This document shows positions 20,001 to 26,881 of a stretch of 64,000 bases of DNA, in pieces. This DNA comes from G963677485 sp942492855. GTDB lineage: Bacteria; Armatimonadota; HRBIN16. The DNA is taken from NCBI GenBank assembly GCA_942492855.1, contig OW818647.1:1364001-1428000 (forward strand). The letters run 5' to 3'. The notes below the pieces were generated by a model that saw only the letters and a program-made list of their open reading frames with translations, had not been told where the DNA came from and made no database searches. Both the position numbers and the translations under genes were made by a program. Numbering within the stretch: position 1 is the stretch's first letter; each line of letters starts with the position of its first letter.

Positions 20001-21335
20001 TCCCGATCCAGCTTTACAGCTCTTGTCACCCTCGATTGCCACCGATGTGCCATAGCTTCCCTCCGCACCAAGCCAGGCGTAGTCCTTCAGATCGGCATCA
20101 CTGAGCACATCTTTGTCTTTGAATGACACCTTCAGGTCATATTTATATGTGTCGTACGGTACGGGGATATCCAGCTTGATATCACCGTATGCCGCCCCAT
20201 CAAAACCTGTAGACGCCGCGATTTTGATCGGCTGAGTGCCTTTGACAACTGTGAGCTTACCTGAGCCACTGGCTGTGTCTGTGATGGTGCATTCGTAATA
20301 AACCTCTTTAGCGTTGACATTGCCCGGGTAGATTTTGCTGTTTTCAAAATCACCACGTGGCTGGTCGATGGAGACATTGGGCAAAACTGCAGACAACTGC
20401 GGCCGCAGAACATCGCGTTGAGCTGCGTCAGCCACGAAGAATCGGGCCGCAAGATCACATACTTGTTTGGAGTATTGGGCGGCCGATGCCTGTGATTCGT
20501 CCCATTGCTTCAAAAACCACTTGTGCAGTTTCGTGTCATAAACATCGGCTTTAATCGTGAGTTTCCCCTTCTCTGGAGAAACCTCCGTGATTTTGGCGAA
20601 TTTCATGATGTTTTGGTATTGGTCCTCGGTGGGCATATGCGGGAACACGGCCCAGGTTATCCAGTCTGTGGCGATGCCGGAGCCGTTGTCGGCCGCTTCC
20701 ATGAAGGATTTTGATGCACTTCGTATATGTCCGTTGGCCTGCCGAAACCAGAGCAAGAAATTAGTTCTGGAATCACTTGATGTATATTTGGACTTATTTG
20801 GGTATGTCTTTTTAAACGCCTGGTAAACCGCATCGTACGTGTCGTTGCCCATTGGTGCGGGGATCGTATCTGGCTGATATTTTCGAATAGACTTGGCTGA
20901 GTAGACATACTTGTTTTCAAGCATCTCGAGAGCTTTGTGCCTGTGTTCATCGCTTTCGAACCAGCCTCCCCATTGGTTGACCAGTGCATGGATGAAGTAG
21001 TCATTCACCCAGTGAGTCATCCAACCCAACGCGAAGGCCTTCTCCTCATCTGTGTCGGCTTGTTCCATGATAGCAATGGTGAGATCACCCGTCTTTTCAT
21101 AATGCGACTCGTCGCCGATGCTTGGGGTGGTGAGATAATGCATAATGTTGGAAATGTCGGGCCCGTTGCTGCCTGCGAGGTAGGCCTCTGGAGCTGCGGC
21201 AATGATCTTTTCGATGTTGGGATTGGCTTGCCGAATCAGGTCGCCAGTTTGGATGTGAGATGGTATTTGCCCCGCGAATAGGATCGAGGCACAAAACAGC
21301 GAAAGTAAAACACCGATCAGAATTGATGTTCGCAT
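14082..21335 (-). CDS. Giant secreted multidomain protein: zinc phospholipase C-like head, many PKD/Ig-like modules
   Basis: A 2417-aa protein. Residues 1-22 are a signal peptide. About 25-215 resembles the zinc-dependent phospholipase C fold, with PSHIQTGDLI near the N-terminus and WMTHWVNDYFIHAL supplying metal-binding His and Asp. From about 430 to 1640 there are roughly ten PKD/Ig-like beta modules with phrases such as GGKAPYKYTW. A CxxC...CxxC zinc ribbon (CDHCGEK, CLYC) lies at about 977-997. About 1710-1930 is helical and TPR-like. A Pro/Ala linker follows (about 1975-2000), then a jelly-roll-like segment. A DUF1795/PsbP-like segment lies at about 2165-2310, and there is a last small beta domain. 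GGAGG five to nine bases ahead supports ATG 21335, not the start at 21386. Probable role: a large cell-surface or extracellular protein that binds or acts on lipids or polymers. Enzymatic activity is unproven. Confidence 0.85.
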   Translation of the reverse strand: MRTSILIGVLLSLFCASILFAGQIPSHIQTGDLIRQANPNIEKIIAAAPEAYLAGSNGPDISNIMHYLTTPSIGDESHYEKTGDLTIAIMEQADTDEEKAFALGWMTHWVNDYFIHALVNQWGGWFESDEHRHKALEMLENKYVYSAKSIRKYQPDTIPAPMGNDTYDAVYQAFKKTYPNKSKYTSSDSRTNFLLWFRQANGHIRSASKSFMEAADNGSGIATDWITWAVFPHMPTEDQYQNIMKFAKITEVSPEKGKLTIKADVYDTKLHKWFLKQWDESQASAAQYSKQVCDLAARFFVADAAQRDVLRPQLSAVLPNVSIDQPRGDFENSKIYPGNVNAKEVYYECTITDTASGSGKLTVVKGTQPIKIAASTGFDGAAYGDIKLDIPVPYDTYKYDLKVSFKDKDVLSDADLKDYAWLGAEGSYGTSVAIEGDKSCKAGSGLKLKAVVQADPKTKPLVKLRWKNETTKSALGPGDTISFKSTQMGKFTVKVEAWGTVNQKDVVFADAEVEIEVTEPEVQLDINGDSTVEPGKPLPLEASINADSSIVKSLEVRWTDDTGKTSYGKGNKIDFTSQKKGSLIVKAEAFWKPDAKSSPISVGRDTISVTVGTDGVNLRVDGASSGKPSAAIPLKAVLDGVPTTDMASVEFIWSDSDNKEIARGASTSFKADQAGTYVIAVEAVSTSGGKKSSLCKTTHTIQIGAAATTVGALTASIAGLPDDAIVGGTVVFGADEFRSGGKPYVLVDNADAGGVLAAKWSDYWQSTHKAECDAAVKQGKSAESIVPTRPNGWGVESIKVVWKSDPTLSITPADTINNAKTSAKLTAPGKYTVWAELYLKTANGLQAAKAGETEKRLLTVSPPTLNVELKPSKTTLRPGEIAEVKVVISGGKAPYKYTWTGNHAGDGAVVSTVSRKIGPLPLSVSVTDADDKAGSASVTLRVAGVKAKLAGIESKVIYGMKSKLGNQIEGDDQPVKDSGICDHCGEKLGSNKKCLYCVLAAHDVTQDTSADGTPFADKPIDPSAIKSVSTAPDRNDPPPPPPVVSSSGTKPSQTTKKPDDKQPKRMIIWQSEPALTFSPPKSADGKTTVLYDRVGKVKIWTEILEMKDGVYQTVGETDQVEIDVAPPAFAISFSPESAKAGQEVKATVKTSPVISDKLLNYVWFSPESSNRMEYEKNASVIGFKLKDAKPVELNVEARVPFFGDTLAEGITATFTGSQYLMTTIVTGTKPQIWKEGVGLVDVERAYAVDQNVRIRAEFVDEKPTGDVRYQWTVNEGTSMGSSGLGNEVTVSRHEVGTIEAKVETRDPDGAPLGRATAVVSITVSADDVKKAKDKGGSMTVALTAPKSSMVLGESLKLSAAVKGGVAPYKYTWSAGCKPAGATAVYAAKTDGKQNITVTAKDSKGKTATATLAVTVTPSGLNVQLTAGKASLMVNESTSVKAVISGGKAPYTLTWSPNIEGTGNEVRMTGADPGPATVTLKVVDAQKKSVTKQVAFQVSTLVPTLQGIPEQAALGTQVVASITYPQSPPGSKINAKPLPTIYWHCEPQVNMSTRQSDGPGNLITFDTLGSVKIWGEIISRRGKMIGKTEIKTCTVVAPVFTMKFTQMAQGFVTASVAVDPESVGPALEYKWMRPSGGVPASSSYAFKPGDSDSVDIYLVVRHKSSGQMVKEIREVYTNTASKDKPASGNASNTKDKPSVSVQPKPKPDAPSGALSEAEATARISQARTLAANGKIEEAVELVRSVEKVVPEKSSVAIKAIAKDAANWGMTVISNDLDFPRATQLLALAVHLDSGNTDAAAKQKTVAKWANNWEAAQVFVDQFNKSLADGKIVTADAQNKEARSRIEGIPGTKPTALINDMSSRYAKARDQYILKLQPKRLLVMDYMKGKSFGQARTVIDEVLTLRVVPELTASHKQEFEGWLDTCNKQTKTAQAASTTKPADSSKPQSTKKKGSSLDDIIGALDKIGAAIDTISGKKPVPAPAPAPAPAPKPTASSGATSTPASATSSKPTLVVSIGNSAACQFTDTATFRLDKPVNVTQLIMWYSWSPGETSVPYKLYRGVQELRSSRFVKGGTDTYQKQWGDGVDEPQMNLQAGEYVVKVANKRMAQNSGTGGNGMIRVVTGGYLVPPSSGIAQQPASTTPKPAPADTPQPTAPVSSATAAQKPVAPQTMTSLPSGWVTRSAGDVTVSMPGNWAAIKSMGSDEGAWYQGDMNVPDIGFGIVRGGKTEDALDNIQLQSQADITVGGLSARSYIGKSKGSDLTGWLIAMKAPRPDGRMLFFVGVSKPATWSTYKPTLEKVVGTIKIGSTSSNKAAPVAKPAAAPVTKTVVATMSNKASQNVHIFVDGDTFGEHNRLTPGQTRTLSIKMPANGRIKFTAGRSGTVITTKIWDGDPDDTNRVPKVIFDSSEKLVITTGLR

Positions 21336-21454
21336 ATTACCCTCCAGGCATGGTGGCATGCATTCACCATCGTCATGCAGGTTCACTAATGAACTGATTA
21401 TGCACGAAATGGAGGGGTAAAGTCAACCTTCTACGGTGTCGAATGTCACTCTTT

Positions 21455-21696
21455 CCGCGGCATGAATGCCAATCTATTACCCACAATTGAACAACAGGTA
21501 TATGACGTCCGATTCCGCGACATAAATGTCTCGGCTATTGAACACCAAGACTGCTGAAGCAGTCTTCATTAACGTTATCTTTGTCGGTAAGGAGCTCCGC
21601 AGCCCGGTTTAGCGGGCCTGTTGATCAATAGCCGAGACATTAATGTCGCGGCACATGGTCGATACGATCCCAATCTGGATATGCGGGTAATAGACT
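21455..21696. mobile_element. MITE-like palindromic repeat, copy B
   Basis: It lies between the giant-protein gene and the symporter gene, ending just before the symporter stop. The left end has CTATTACCCACAA and the right end GGGTAATAG. The core CGCGACATAAATGTCTCGG is followed by the hairpin GACTGCTGAAGCAGTC. The inverted partner, CCGAGACATTAATGTCGCGG, lies near 21632. The pair forms terminal inverted repeats of about 27 bases with one mismatch. Confidence 0.65.
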
Positions 21697-21701
21697 GTCC
21701 T

Positions 21702-23117
21702 TTACGCCGTGGCGAGCACACGTGAGCCCACCCGGCGCCCGATGGCGTAGCACACGGCCGCAACGATCAGCCCGGGATACATTGGCTGGATGTCCGCCGG
21801 GAACACCGGCCAGGCCGAGGTGCCATGCGCAATGCCCACGCCCAGCCAGACGCTGGAGGTTACCGGCCCCAGTATCATGGCCGCGAGCACCCACTTGCTG
21901 TGAGCCCGCCCAGACTGCCAGTAGCTGCCCAGAAGCGGGATCAGCAGCCCGGGGATGCACACGGTGCCCAGCATGTACCACAGCCCGATCACGCTCTGCA
22001 CCTTCCACGCCAGGAAGATCGCCAGGGTGCTGACCACCGCGATGCTCCACTTGGTCCAAAGCTGCGCCACATTCTCATCGCTGCCCTTGCGGATACGCCA
22101 CACCAGGTCGCGCCCAAAAGTCACAGCGGCCATGAAGGTGAAGCTTACCACCGTGCTCATGACCGTAGCGAACATCCCCGCAAAGAAGGCACCCTTCGCC
22201 CCGGACGGCAACACCTTCTGAGCCAGCAGCGGATAGGCATACATCGGCTGGCTGATCTCGCCCAGCACGGCTCGGCTATACAACCCCGCTGTGGTGGTCA
22301 TGAAGTCGAACAGCATCCAAAATAGGATGCTGACCAAAATCCCCCTCTGCGCGACTTTCGGGCTCTTGGCGGCGGCACAGCGTTGGTGGAAGCCTGGGTC
22401 GACCAGGGTCTGCATGGCGATGAAGAACCACACGATGGCATACGACACGCTGTTACCGCCCAGCCAGGTGAGGTGTAGCGGGGGAAGATGCGCCTTCAGA
22501 TAGCTAAGCCCGCCGTAGTTGTGGAACAGGAACGGCAAAATCACCGCAAATCCAGCAAACATAAAGATGAACTGCAGAATGTTCACCCGCACATCACTAA
22601 GGAAACCGCCCTTAAAAATGGTCAAGACGCTGAGGAGAGTGCCGCAGGCCAGGCAGACCAGCATCGGCCAGCCAAAAACCAGCTTGAACAGCACACCGAT
22701 GATCAGCACATACGGTGCCGGATTCACCAGTATGAAGGTCAACACCGCACCTGCCAGCCCGCACCGCTCGCCGAACGCCTTGCGCAACTGGTCGGGGATG
22801 GTCACAGCGCCACCCGTGCGCACCTTCGGGGCCAGCCAGATCGCATATACCAGCGCGAAGATGTAGTAGGGCACGCCCATCACTGTCCAGTTGCTCAGAC
22901 CAGAGCCGTAGCTCCATTCACCCACACCCAGGATTCCGCCATACCATGTGGCCACCAGCGTGGCCACAAACGCAGGCATGGTGAGGGCGCGACCTGCCAG
23001 CAGGTAGCCCTCGGAGTCATGCTTGCGCAACTGCCGCTGGGCCAACCAGCCCACCAGCACAGCACTAAGCATGAACAGGCTGATGACCGCGATGTCTACC
23101 GGGCAAAAAGTTACCAT
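21702..23117 (-). CDS. Sodium:solute symporter family protein, candidate thiamine transporter
   Basis: A 471-aa membrane protein with about 12-13 hydrophobic segments and the sodium:solute symporter (SSSF) pattern. Features include ATWYGGILGVGEWSYGSG in the second helix, AMQTLVDPGFHQRC in the middle and MSTVVSFTFMAAVTFGRD in a later helix. It uses a sodium gradient to import a small solute. The substrate is suggested by context: its start overlaps the end of the thiamine pyrophosphokinase gene by seven bases, and the whole unit sits behind a TPP riboswitch. SSS-family thiamine transporters (ThiV) were predicted earlier from genomic context in other bacteria. Thiamine or a precursor is therefore the best guess, not proven by the sequence. 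It is the last gene of the operon. Confidence 0.88.
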   Translation of the reverse strand: MVTFCPVDIAVISLFMLSAVLVGWLAQRQLRKHDSEGYLLAGRALTMPAFVATLVATWYGGILGVGEWSYGSGLSNWTVMGVPYYIFALVYAIWLAPKVRTGGAVTIPDQLRKAFGERCGLAGAVLTFILVNPAPYVLIIGVLFKLVFGWPMLVCLACGTLLSVLTIFKGGFLSDVRVNILQFIFMFAGFAVILPFLFHNYGGLSYLKAHLPPLHLTWLGGNSVSYAIVWFFIAMQTLVDPGFHQRCAAAKSPKVAQRGILVSILFWMLFDFMTTTAGLYSRAVLGEISQPMYAYPLLAQKVLPSGAKGAFFAGMFATVMSTVVSFTFMAAVTFGRDLVWRIRKGSDENVAQLWTKWSIAVVSTLAIFLAWKVQSVIGLWYMLGTVCIPGLLIPLLGSYWQSGRAHSKWVLAAMILGPVTSSVWLGVGIAHGTSAWPVFPADIQPMYPGLIVAAVCYAIGRRVGSRVLATA

Positions 23118-23761
23118 TCCTTGTCAATACCATCCCATCCTGAGTGTGCAACAACAACTACCAGTCGCCCTGTGGAAAAACTCACCGTGAGGTGGTCTTC
23201 GATCGATTCATTGCTGACCCCTCGCGTGCCCATGGGAAGCAGCTCATCACGCAAGGGCCACTTGAGGCCGGAGGTGGTGACACCCTCCGCTTGAGGTAAC
23301 CCAAACAACGACACCGGTTGGCCGATCACGGAATGAACCGTCAAAGTCTGACAGGCACGGGGGAAGTAGACCGATTCGCTGGCTGACACCATACGGAGTG
23401 ACAGCCGGTCTGCCCATGTGGCCGCACAAAGCAGATTGCCCAGCTCATGATCAAGCCGTCGGCCTGTGCCGCCAAGAATGGTGACACTAGCCGACGGACT
23501 GGCCGCATGGATTGCGCCGAGGGATTTCTCCAGATCGGTGTTCTCTTGATTGTCTACTTTTGTCAGGCGCTGCAGATACTTCGCCGCGAGATCAGGGGAG
23601 AGAGAATCGATGTCTCCCACGATCAGGTTCGGCTCCACGCCGGCATCCAGCAGGTGGCAGGCGCCGTTGTCGGCACCCACGATCAGCTCGGATTGCCTGG
23701 CGCAGTGTTGGGTCAGCTCCACCGATGGGGGCTGGCCGTTGAGCATCAGCAGCACTCGCAT
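23111..23761 (-). CDS. thiN: Thiamine pyrophosphokinase
   Basis: A 216-aa enzyme converting thiamine and ATP to thiamine diphosphate and AMP in the cytoplasm. Motifs in order: GADNGA (about 29-34), VGDIDS (about 48-53), QENTDLEKS (about 71-79), GGTGRRLDHELGN (about 97-109) and a C-terminal GVSNE before the final beta strands. These cover the substrate and magnesium-binding sites of the family. Length is normal. The start codon follows the stop of the prepilin-like gene with no intervening base, and its stop lies inside the start of the symporter gene, so translation of all three genes is likely coupled. The TPP riboswitch upstream would shut the operon off when thiamine diphosphate is plentiful. 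Confidence 0.93.
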   Translation of the reverse strand: MRVLLMLNGQPPSVELTQHCARQSELIVGADNGACHLLDAGVEPNLIVGDIDSLSPDLAAKYLQRLTKVDNQENTDLEKSLGAIHAASPSASVTILGGTGRRLDHELGNLLCAATWADRLSLRMVSASESVYFPRACQTLTVHSVIGQPVSLFGLPQAEGVTTSGLKWPLRDELLPMGTRGVSNESIEDHLTVSFSTGRLVVVVAHSGWDGIDKEW

Positions 23762-24508
23762 CTAGTCACACGCCCAGAAGTCGTCACCGCTGACCATGCC
23801 CTCTACGCTGGTGCGCGAGTCATCAAATGCGGTGGTGCTGGTGATGAACTTTGCATGGCCGTCGGCAAAGATCATCGTGCCACCCATGGGGTGCCACGTG
23901 CGGTAGTAGTCGTAGGGGAAATCGCCGTCATAGCCGTATTTGTCGCTGCCTGGCCATGTGCGGGCGAAGAAGGGGAATATCTCATCGCGGATGATCCGAG
24001 TTTCAGACGGGTAGGCGAAGCTGTCCAGGCTGACATCGCGCGCCTCCCAGCTTGAGCCGGTGCAGACATCTACGTTGTTCTGGGTCGATTCCCCGCAAAC
24101 CACGCTGTAGGCACAGTGGCTAAAGCGGTAACTGGAGCCGTAGGCCTGATGGTAGCTTGTGGTACCGGGCACATCACGACCCTGGTAGGGGGTCCCACGG
24201 TCACTGGGGCAGGCGAACACATTCTTGGCTTTGCAGTAGGGTAGCAGCTCTACCTCAACGCCTTTGTGGCCGATTTTGCCAGGGCCAGGATCGCTGTTAT
24301 ATGCGTAGAAGATGGGCATCACACCATCTGAATCCTCTGCGTACATCATGACGGCTAGACCGATCTGCTTGCCGTTGCTCAGGCAGGCGGCGGATTTGGC
24401 TTTTTCGCGTGCTTGCGCGAACACAGGGAAAAGAATGGCCGCAAGTATGGCGATAATGGCTATCACCACTAGCAGCTCTATCAATGTGAAAGCTGAGTTC
24501 CGTTTCAT
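23762..24508 (-). CDS. Prepilin-like protein (DUF1559 type), first gene of the thiamine operon
   Basis: A 248-aa protein with a leader MKRNSA, then FTLIELLVVIAIIAILAAILFPV and FAQAREKAK, the same type IV prepilin-style N-terminus as at 5986. The body ends with the H-X9-DG-type motif HPMGGTMIFADGHAKFI. It belongs to the same family as the other prepilin-like gene but is shorter. The start ATG 24508 has GGAGGT eleven bases ahead; the upstream start at 24583 would run through the terminator hairpin and is rejected. It lies between the TPP riboswitch/terminator and thiN, so it should be thiamine-regulated. That is odd for a pilin-like protein. It might be a surface component of uptake, or an insertion that kept the operon intact. 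Confidence 0.9.
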   Translation of the reverse strand: MKRNSAFTLIELLVVIAIIAILAAILFPVFAQAREKAKSAACLSNGKQIGLAVMMYAEDSDGVMPIFYAYNSDPGPGKIGHKGVEVELLPYCKAKNVFACPSDRGTPYQGRDVPGTTSYHQAYGSSYRFSHCAYSVVCGESTQNNVDVCTGSSWEARDVSLDSFAYPSETRIIRDEIFPFFARTWPGSDKYGYDGDFPYDYYRTWHPMGGTMIFADGHAKFITSTTAFDDSRTSVEGMVSGDDFWACD

Positions 24509-24532
24509 GTTAGTATCTACCTCCAGAAAGCG

Positions 24533-24570
24533 AAAACACCACCACGCTCCTGAGGGAAGCGTCGGTGGTG
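24533..24570 (-). terminator. Intrinsic terminator, expression platform of the TPP riboswitch
   Basis: On the minus strand a stem CACCACCGACGCT / AGCGTGGTGGTG (one bulged base) with a short loop is followed by TTTT. It lies between the aptamer and the Shine-Dalgarno of the prepilin-like gene, so control by premature termination is likely. Confidence 0.85.
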
Positions 24571-24587
24571 AGAACTCAACCATGCGA

Positions 24588-24670
24588 CCGCCTTCCTACG
24601 CCGGCATAAACCGGGTCAGGTTCCAAGGGTTTTCCCAATTGGGATCTCAGCCGGATGGCTCCCCTGGCGG
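24588..24670 (-). ncRNA. TPP riboswitch aptamer (THI element)
   Basis: Read on the minus strand, the segment shows the THI-box parts in order: P1 CCGCC, AGGGGAGCC, GGCTGAGAT, then CCCTTGGAACCTGA, a small hairpin ending GCCGGCGTAGGAA, and P1 partner GGCGG. CTGAGA and ACCTGA are the pyrimidine-sensor and pyrophosphate-sensor regions conserved in RF00059. It senses thiamine diphosphate. The terminator that follows suggests that ligand turns transcription off for the prepilin-like, thiN and symporter genes. Confidence 0.95.
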
Positions 24671-24705
24671 CTCACTCCATTGCGGGGGTGAACTTCGCTA
24701 CTTCT

Positions 24706-24711
24706 ATTATA
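24706..24711 (-). promoter_or_regulatory. Probable -10 box of the TPP riboswitch operon
   Basis: TATAAT on the minus strand, 36 bases before the 5' edge of the aptamer. The -35 element is less clear: TTGAAC is present but 21 bases away, and the 17-base position reads ACTATC. Confidence 0.55.
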
Positions 24712-24800
24712 CCATTTGGCGGGGGATGGATAGTTCAAACAAAATAAACAGCTTCTGTCTCACGCGAAGACGCGAAGACGCGAAAGGGAAGGTGTTGACC

Positions 24801-24866
24801 GGCGCGGTTTGTCGGTACACTAGCGATTGCTGTGTAGATACCTTCCGCGCCGGTCTGGCGGTTAAC
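24801..24866. repeat. Inverted-repeat element GACCGGCGCGG / CCGCGCCGGTC
   Basis: Two 11-base arms face each other around about 37 bases containing CACTAGCG, followed by TGGCGGTTA. Related copies lie near 12217, 30905, 39150, 44878 and 63870. Nearby (24758-24785) is a CACGCGAAGACGCGAAG tract of another repeat family. Confidence 0.65.
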
Positions 24867-24900
24867 CTCCCGTTTGGCGACCACCGGCAACCCACGAATC

Positions 24901-24926
24901 AAAAGGGCCGCCACACGGGCGGCCCT
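24901..24926 (-). terminator. Rho-independent terminator after PHP-like gene
   Basis: On the minus strand AGGGCCGCC / GGCGGCCCT with a 5-base loop, then TTTT. Confidence 0.85.
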
Positions 24927-24950
24927 AAGAAGGCTGAGGCGTACAAGGCC

Positions 24951-26303
24951 CTACAGCGCAGCTAGTACCTCCGCAGCGCTCATCGCGGTGGTGAACTTCA
25001 CGCCAGCCAGTTTGCTGGGGGTCAAGGCCTTGCCCAGTTTGGCATAGAAGGCGTTCTTCGACTTACGGTCTGCGAACTGTGCATTGGCCCAGGCGCTGTT
25101 GAAGCCCATGCCAAAGTAGCGGTTCATGAGGGTGTGGCCCCAGATAAACTCAGCGCCCTCTACGAATTCAGCCACATAGGGGGCCAGCTCCGGAGCGTGG
25201 AAGTCATCCACAAACGGCAGACCCGCCTTGTTCATCTCGGTGCCCACGATGATCGGCAGATCGAGCGCGCGGGCGGCCTCCATGCAGAGGCGCAGGTTCT
25301 CAACCTTGGTAGCCTTCTCTTCGGCCTTTTTGATGTTCCAGTTGCGGTCGGGAATGATGTTCAAAGCGACCACGCCCTTCTTCACGCAGAGCGCCAGAAG
25401 ATCGGGCATGTCAGCCTCACCGGCGTTGGTGCCGTCCAGATAGGCCATGGTGGGCAGTGCGCCGATGGCGTTCATCATCTCAATCGCCTTCTCCACGCTG
25501 GGGAAAGTATCAGGTCCTGGGGCGATGTAACCCACCCCGCCGAACTTCATCAGCTTGCCGCGGATTTTGTCATGGAAGCTGGGAGCATCGAGGATGAGGG
25601 CCTTTGTGGCCTCTACCTCCATGCCAAGGATGCCCGCCCAGTATTCGGCTTCGGCTTGAGTGTCAGAACCGAAGACCTTCTTGGACTTTTGCTCGAAAGC
25701 GGCCAGCATGTGGCGCTCAGTGGCGTTGCCTGCAGGGGTGAGGGGTTTCACATCGGCTTCATAGTCCAGTTGCACTTTGCCCAGGCTGGCGTTGATCAGC
25801 TCCAGCATCTGCACATTACGGCTGCCGGCCATATCGCGGAACGCCTGAAGGGTGGCGGCGGCCTCGGTGCCGGCTTCGGGAAGCTGGGTCACGCCGGTCA
25901 TCATGAAGTAGGCGATGCCCGGTTCGTTTGGCGAGGTGATCACCTTGTCGGAGTATTCGGAGATCAGCACGCGGGTCTCCATCGCGACATCGGTGCGCAG
26001 ATCCAGCAGCTCACACGCGGCGATGAACTCATCCATGCCGTCCAGCACGTCGAAGTCCACAATACCGGTGGCCATCAGACCGTATTTTTTGGATTCCCAG
26101 GCGATCCGGCTGGGACTCCATCCCTCGGCGTTATAGCTAAAGAAGGTGTGGTAGTGCAGGTTCACTTCCGGTTTTTCGGCAGGCAGGGATATCTCACCCG
26201 CCTTCGCCAGCGCGAGCAGTTCCGCCAGCGCGGATTGTCGTTCGGAGAGGTTGAAGGAGTTAATCTGTTCCTCCAGCTTGGTCACTTTGCAGCAGCAGGC
26301 CAT
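24951..26303 (-). CDS. PHP-domain-like protein (partly degenerate metal site)
   Basis: A 450-aa protein. VNLHYHTFFSYN near residues 48-58 is the HxH start of a PHP (polymerase and histidinol phosphatase) metal site. The usual TDH that follows reads VDF, so one metal ligand seems changed. Later candidate ligands are GTEMNKAG near 370 and IWGHTLM near 410. PHP proteins are phosphoesterases or related hydrolases; the specific substrate is unknown. No signal peptide is visible; the N-terminus is MACCCKV with three adjacent cysteines, which could bind metal. GGAGA supports ATG 26303. It has its own terminator and no operon partner, being divergent from the next genes. Family assignment is fair; activity is uncertain because of the altered motif. 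Confidence 0.72.
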   Translation of the reverse strand: MACCCKVTKLEEQINSFNLSERQSALAELLALAKAGEISLPAEKPEVNLHYHTFFSYNAEGWSPSRIAWESKKYGLMATGIVDFDVLDGMDEFIAACELLDLRTDVAMETRVLISEYSDKVITSPNEPGIAYFMMTGVTQLPEAGTEAAATLQAFRDMAGSRNVQMLELINASLGKVQLDYEADVKPLTPAGNATERHMLAAFEQKSKKVFGSDTQAEAEYWAGILGMEVEATKALILDAPSFHDKIRGKLMKFGGVGYIAPGPDTFPSVEKAIEMMNAIGALPTMAYLDGTNAGEADMPDLLALCVKKGVVALNIIPDRNWNIKKAEEKATKVENLRLCMEAARALDLPIIVGTEMNKAGLPFVDDFHAPELAPYVAEFVEGAEFIWGHTLMNRYFGMGFNSAWANAQFADRKSKNAFYAKLGKALTPSKLAGVKFTTAMSAAEVLAAL

Positions 26304-26576
26304 CTATTTCTGTCTCCAAGTTAGCGTATTCATGCAATTACAGGATACTAGCTTCGGTTAGAGGCTTCAAGCGAGGGGCATTGCGGGTGGGTCATCACAA
26401 TCCACAGATGACGCAGATTTCGCAGATAAGGTAATGACCGCGCCGGCCGCTTGCGATATGCCAGTGGCAGCTGCATGGTTGCCATGGTGTCATCGCCATT
26501 GCCGTTATGGAAGAAGGAAAATCTATATGCGAAGATATATTCTATACATGCTAACCTTGTAAGGAGAAAACTTGTC
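26304..26576. repeat. Short gap with dispersed repeat fragment
   Basis: Near 26399-26450 is a stretch of the type AATCCACAGATGACGCAG ending in GGTAATGACCGCGCCGG, a partial copy of the units found in the tandem array at 41269-41792. No gene is supported in this gap. Confidence 0.55.
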
Positions 26577-26666
26577 ATGTCTACTGGAGACTGGGAGCAT
26601 TTCTGTTGGAGACTTAATGAACTCGAAGAAGAAGTCGGACTAGATATAGGACCATTGTTAATATAG
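26577..26666 (+). CDS. Possible small peptide of 29 residues
   Basis: ATG 26577 follows AAGGAG at 26561-26566 by ten bases and opens a 29-codon frame ending TAG, with an acidic helix (ELEEEVGLDIG). Base composition is more AT-rich than around it. It resembles no family I know. It may be the surviving start of a lost gene or a chance frame. Confidence 0.3.
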   Translation: MSTGDWEHFCWRLNELEEEVGLDIGPLLI

Positions 26667-26881
26667 CCTGAGGTCTTCGTTTCGGAATTTCCAGAGCGGC
26701 GGGTAGATTGATGAAAGATAACAGATCATCCGCGCTCCTTAAATCCATAGAGGTAGGGGCAAGGTGCCCAACATCCTCGACGAAGAGGGAACTGTAGTCG
26801 TCGGCGACAGGGAAAGACAGTTGACGCCGGACAGCGCAACATTCCGCTGCGGCTGGAGCATGCTCGGAAGGAGAGACCACC

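Noticed and set aside
25134..26324. 396-residue frame on the plus strand
   Set aside because: Antisense to the PHP-like gene, which has a clear start and motif; this frame has neither.
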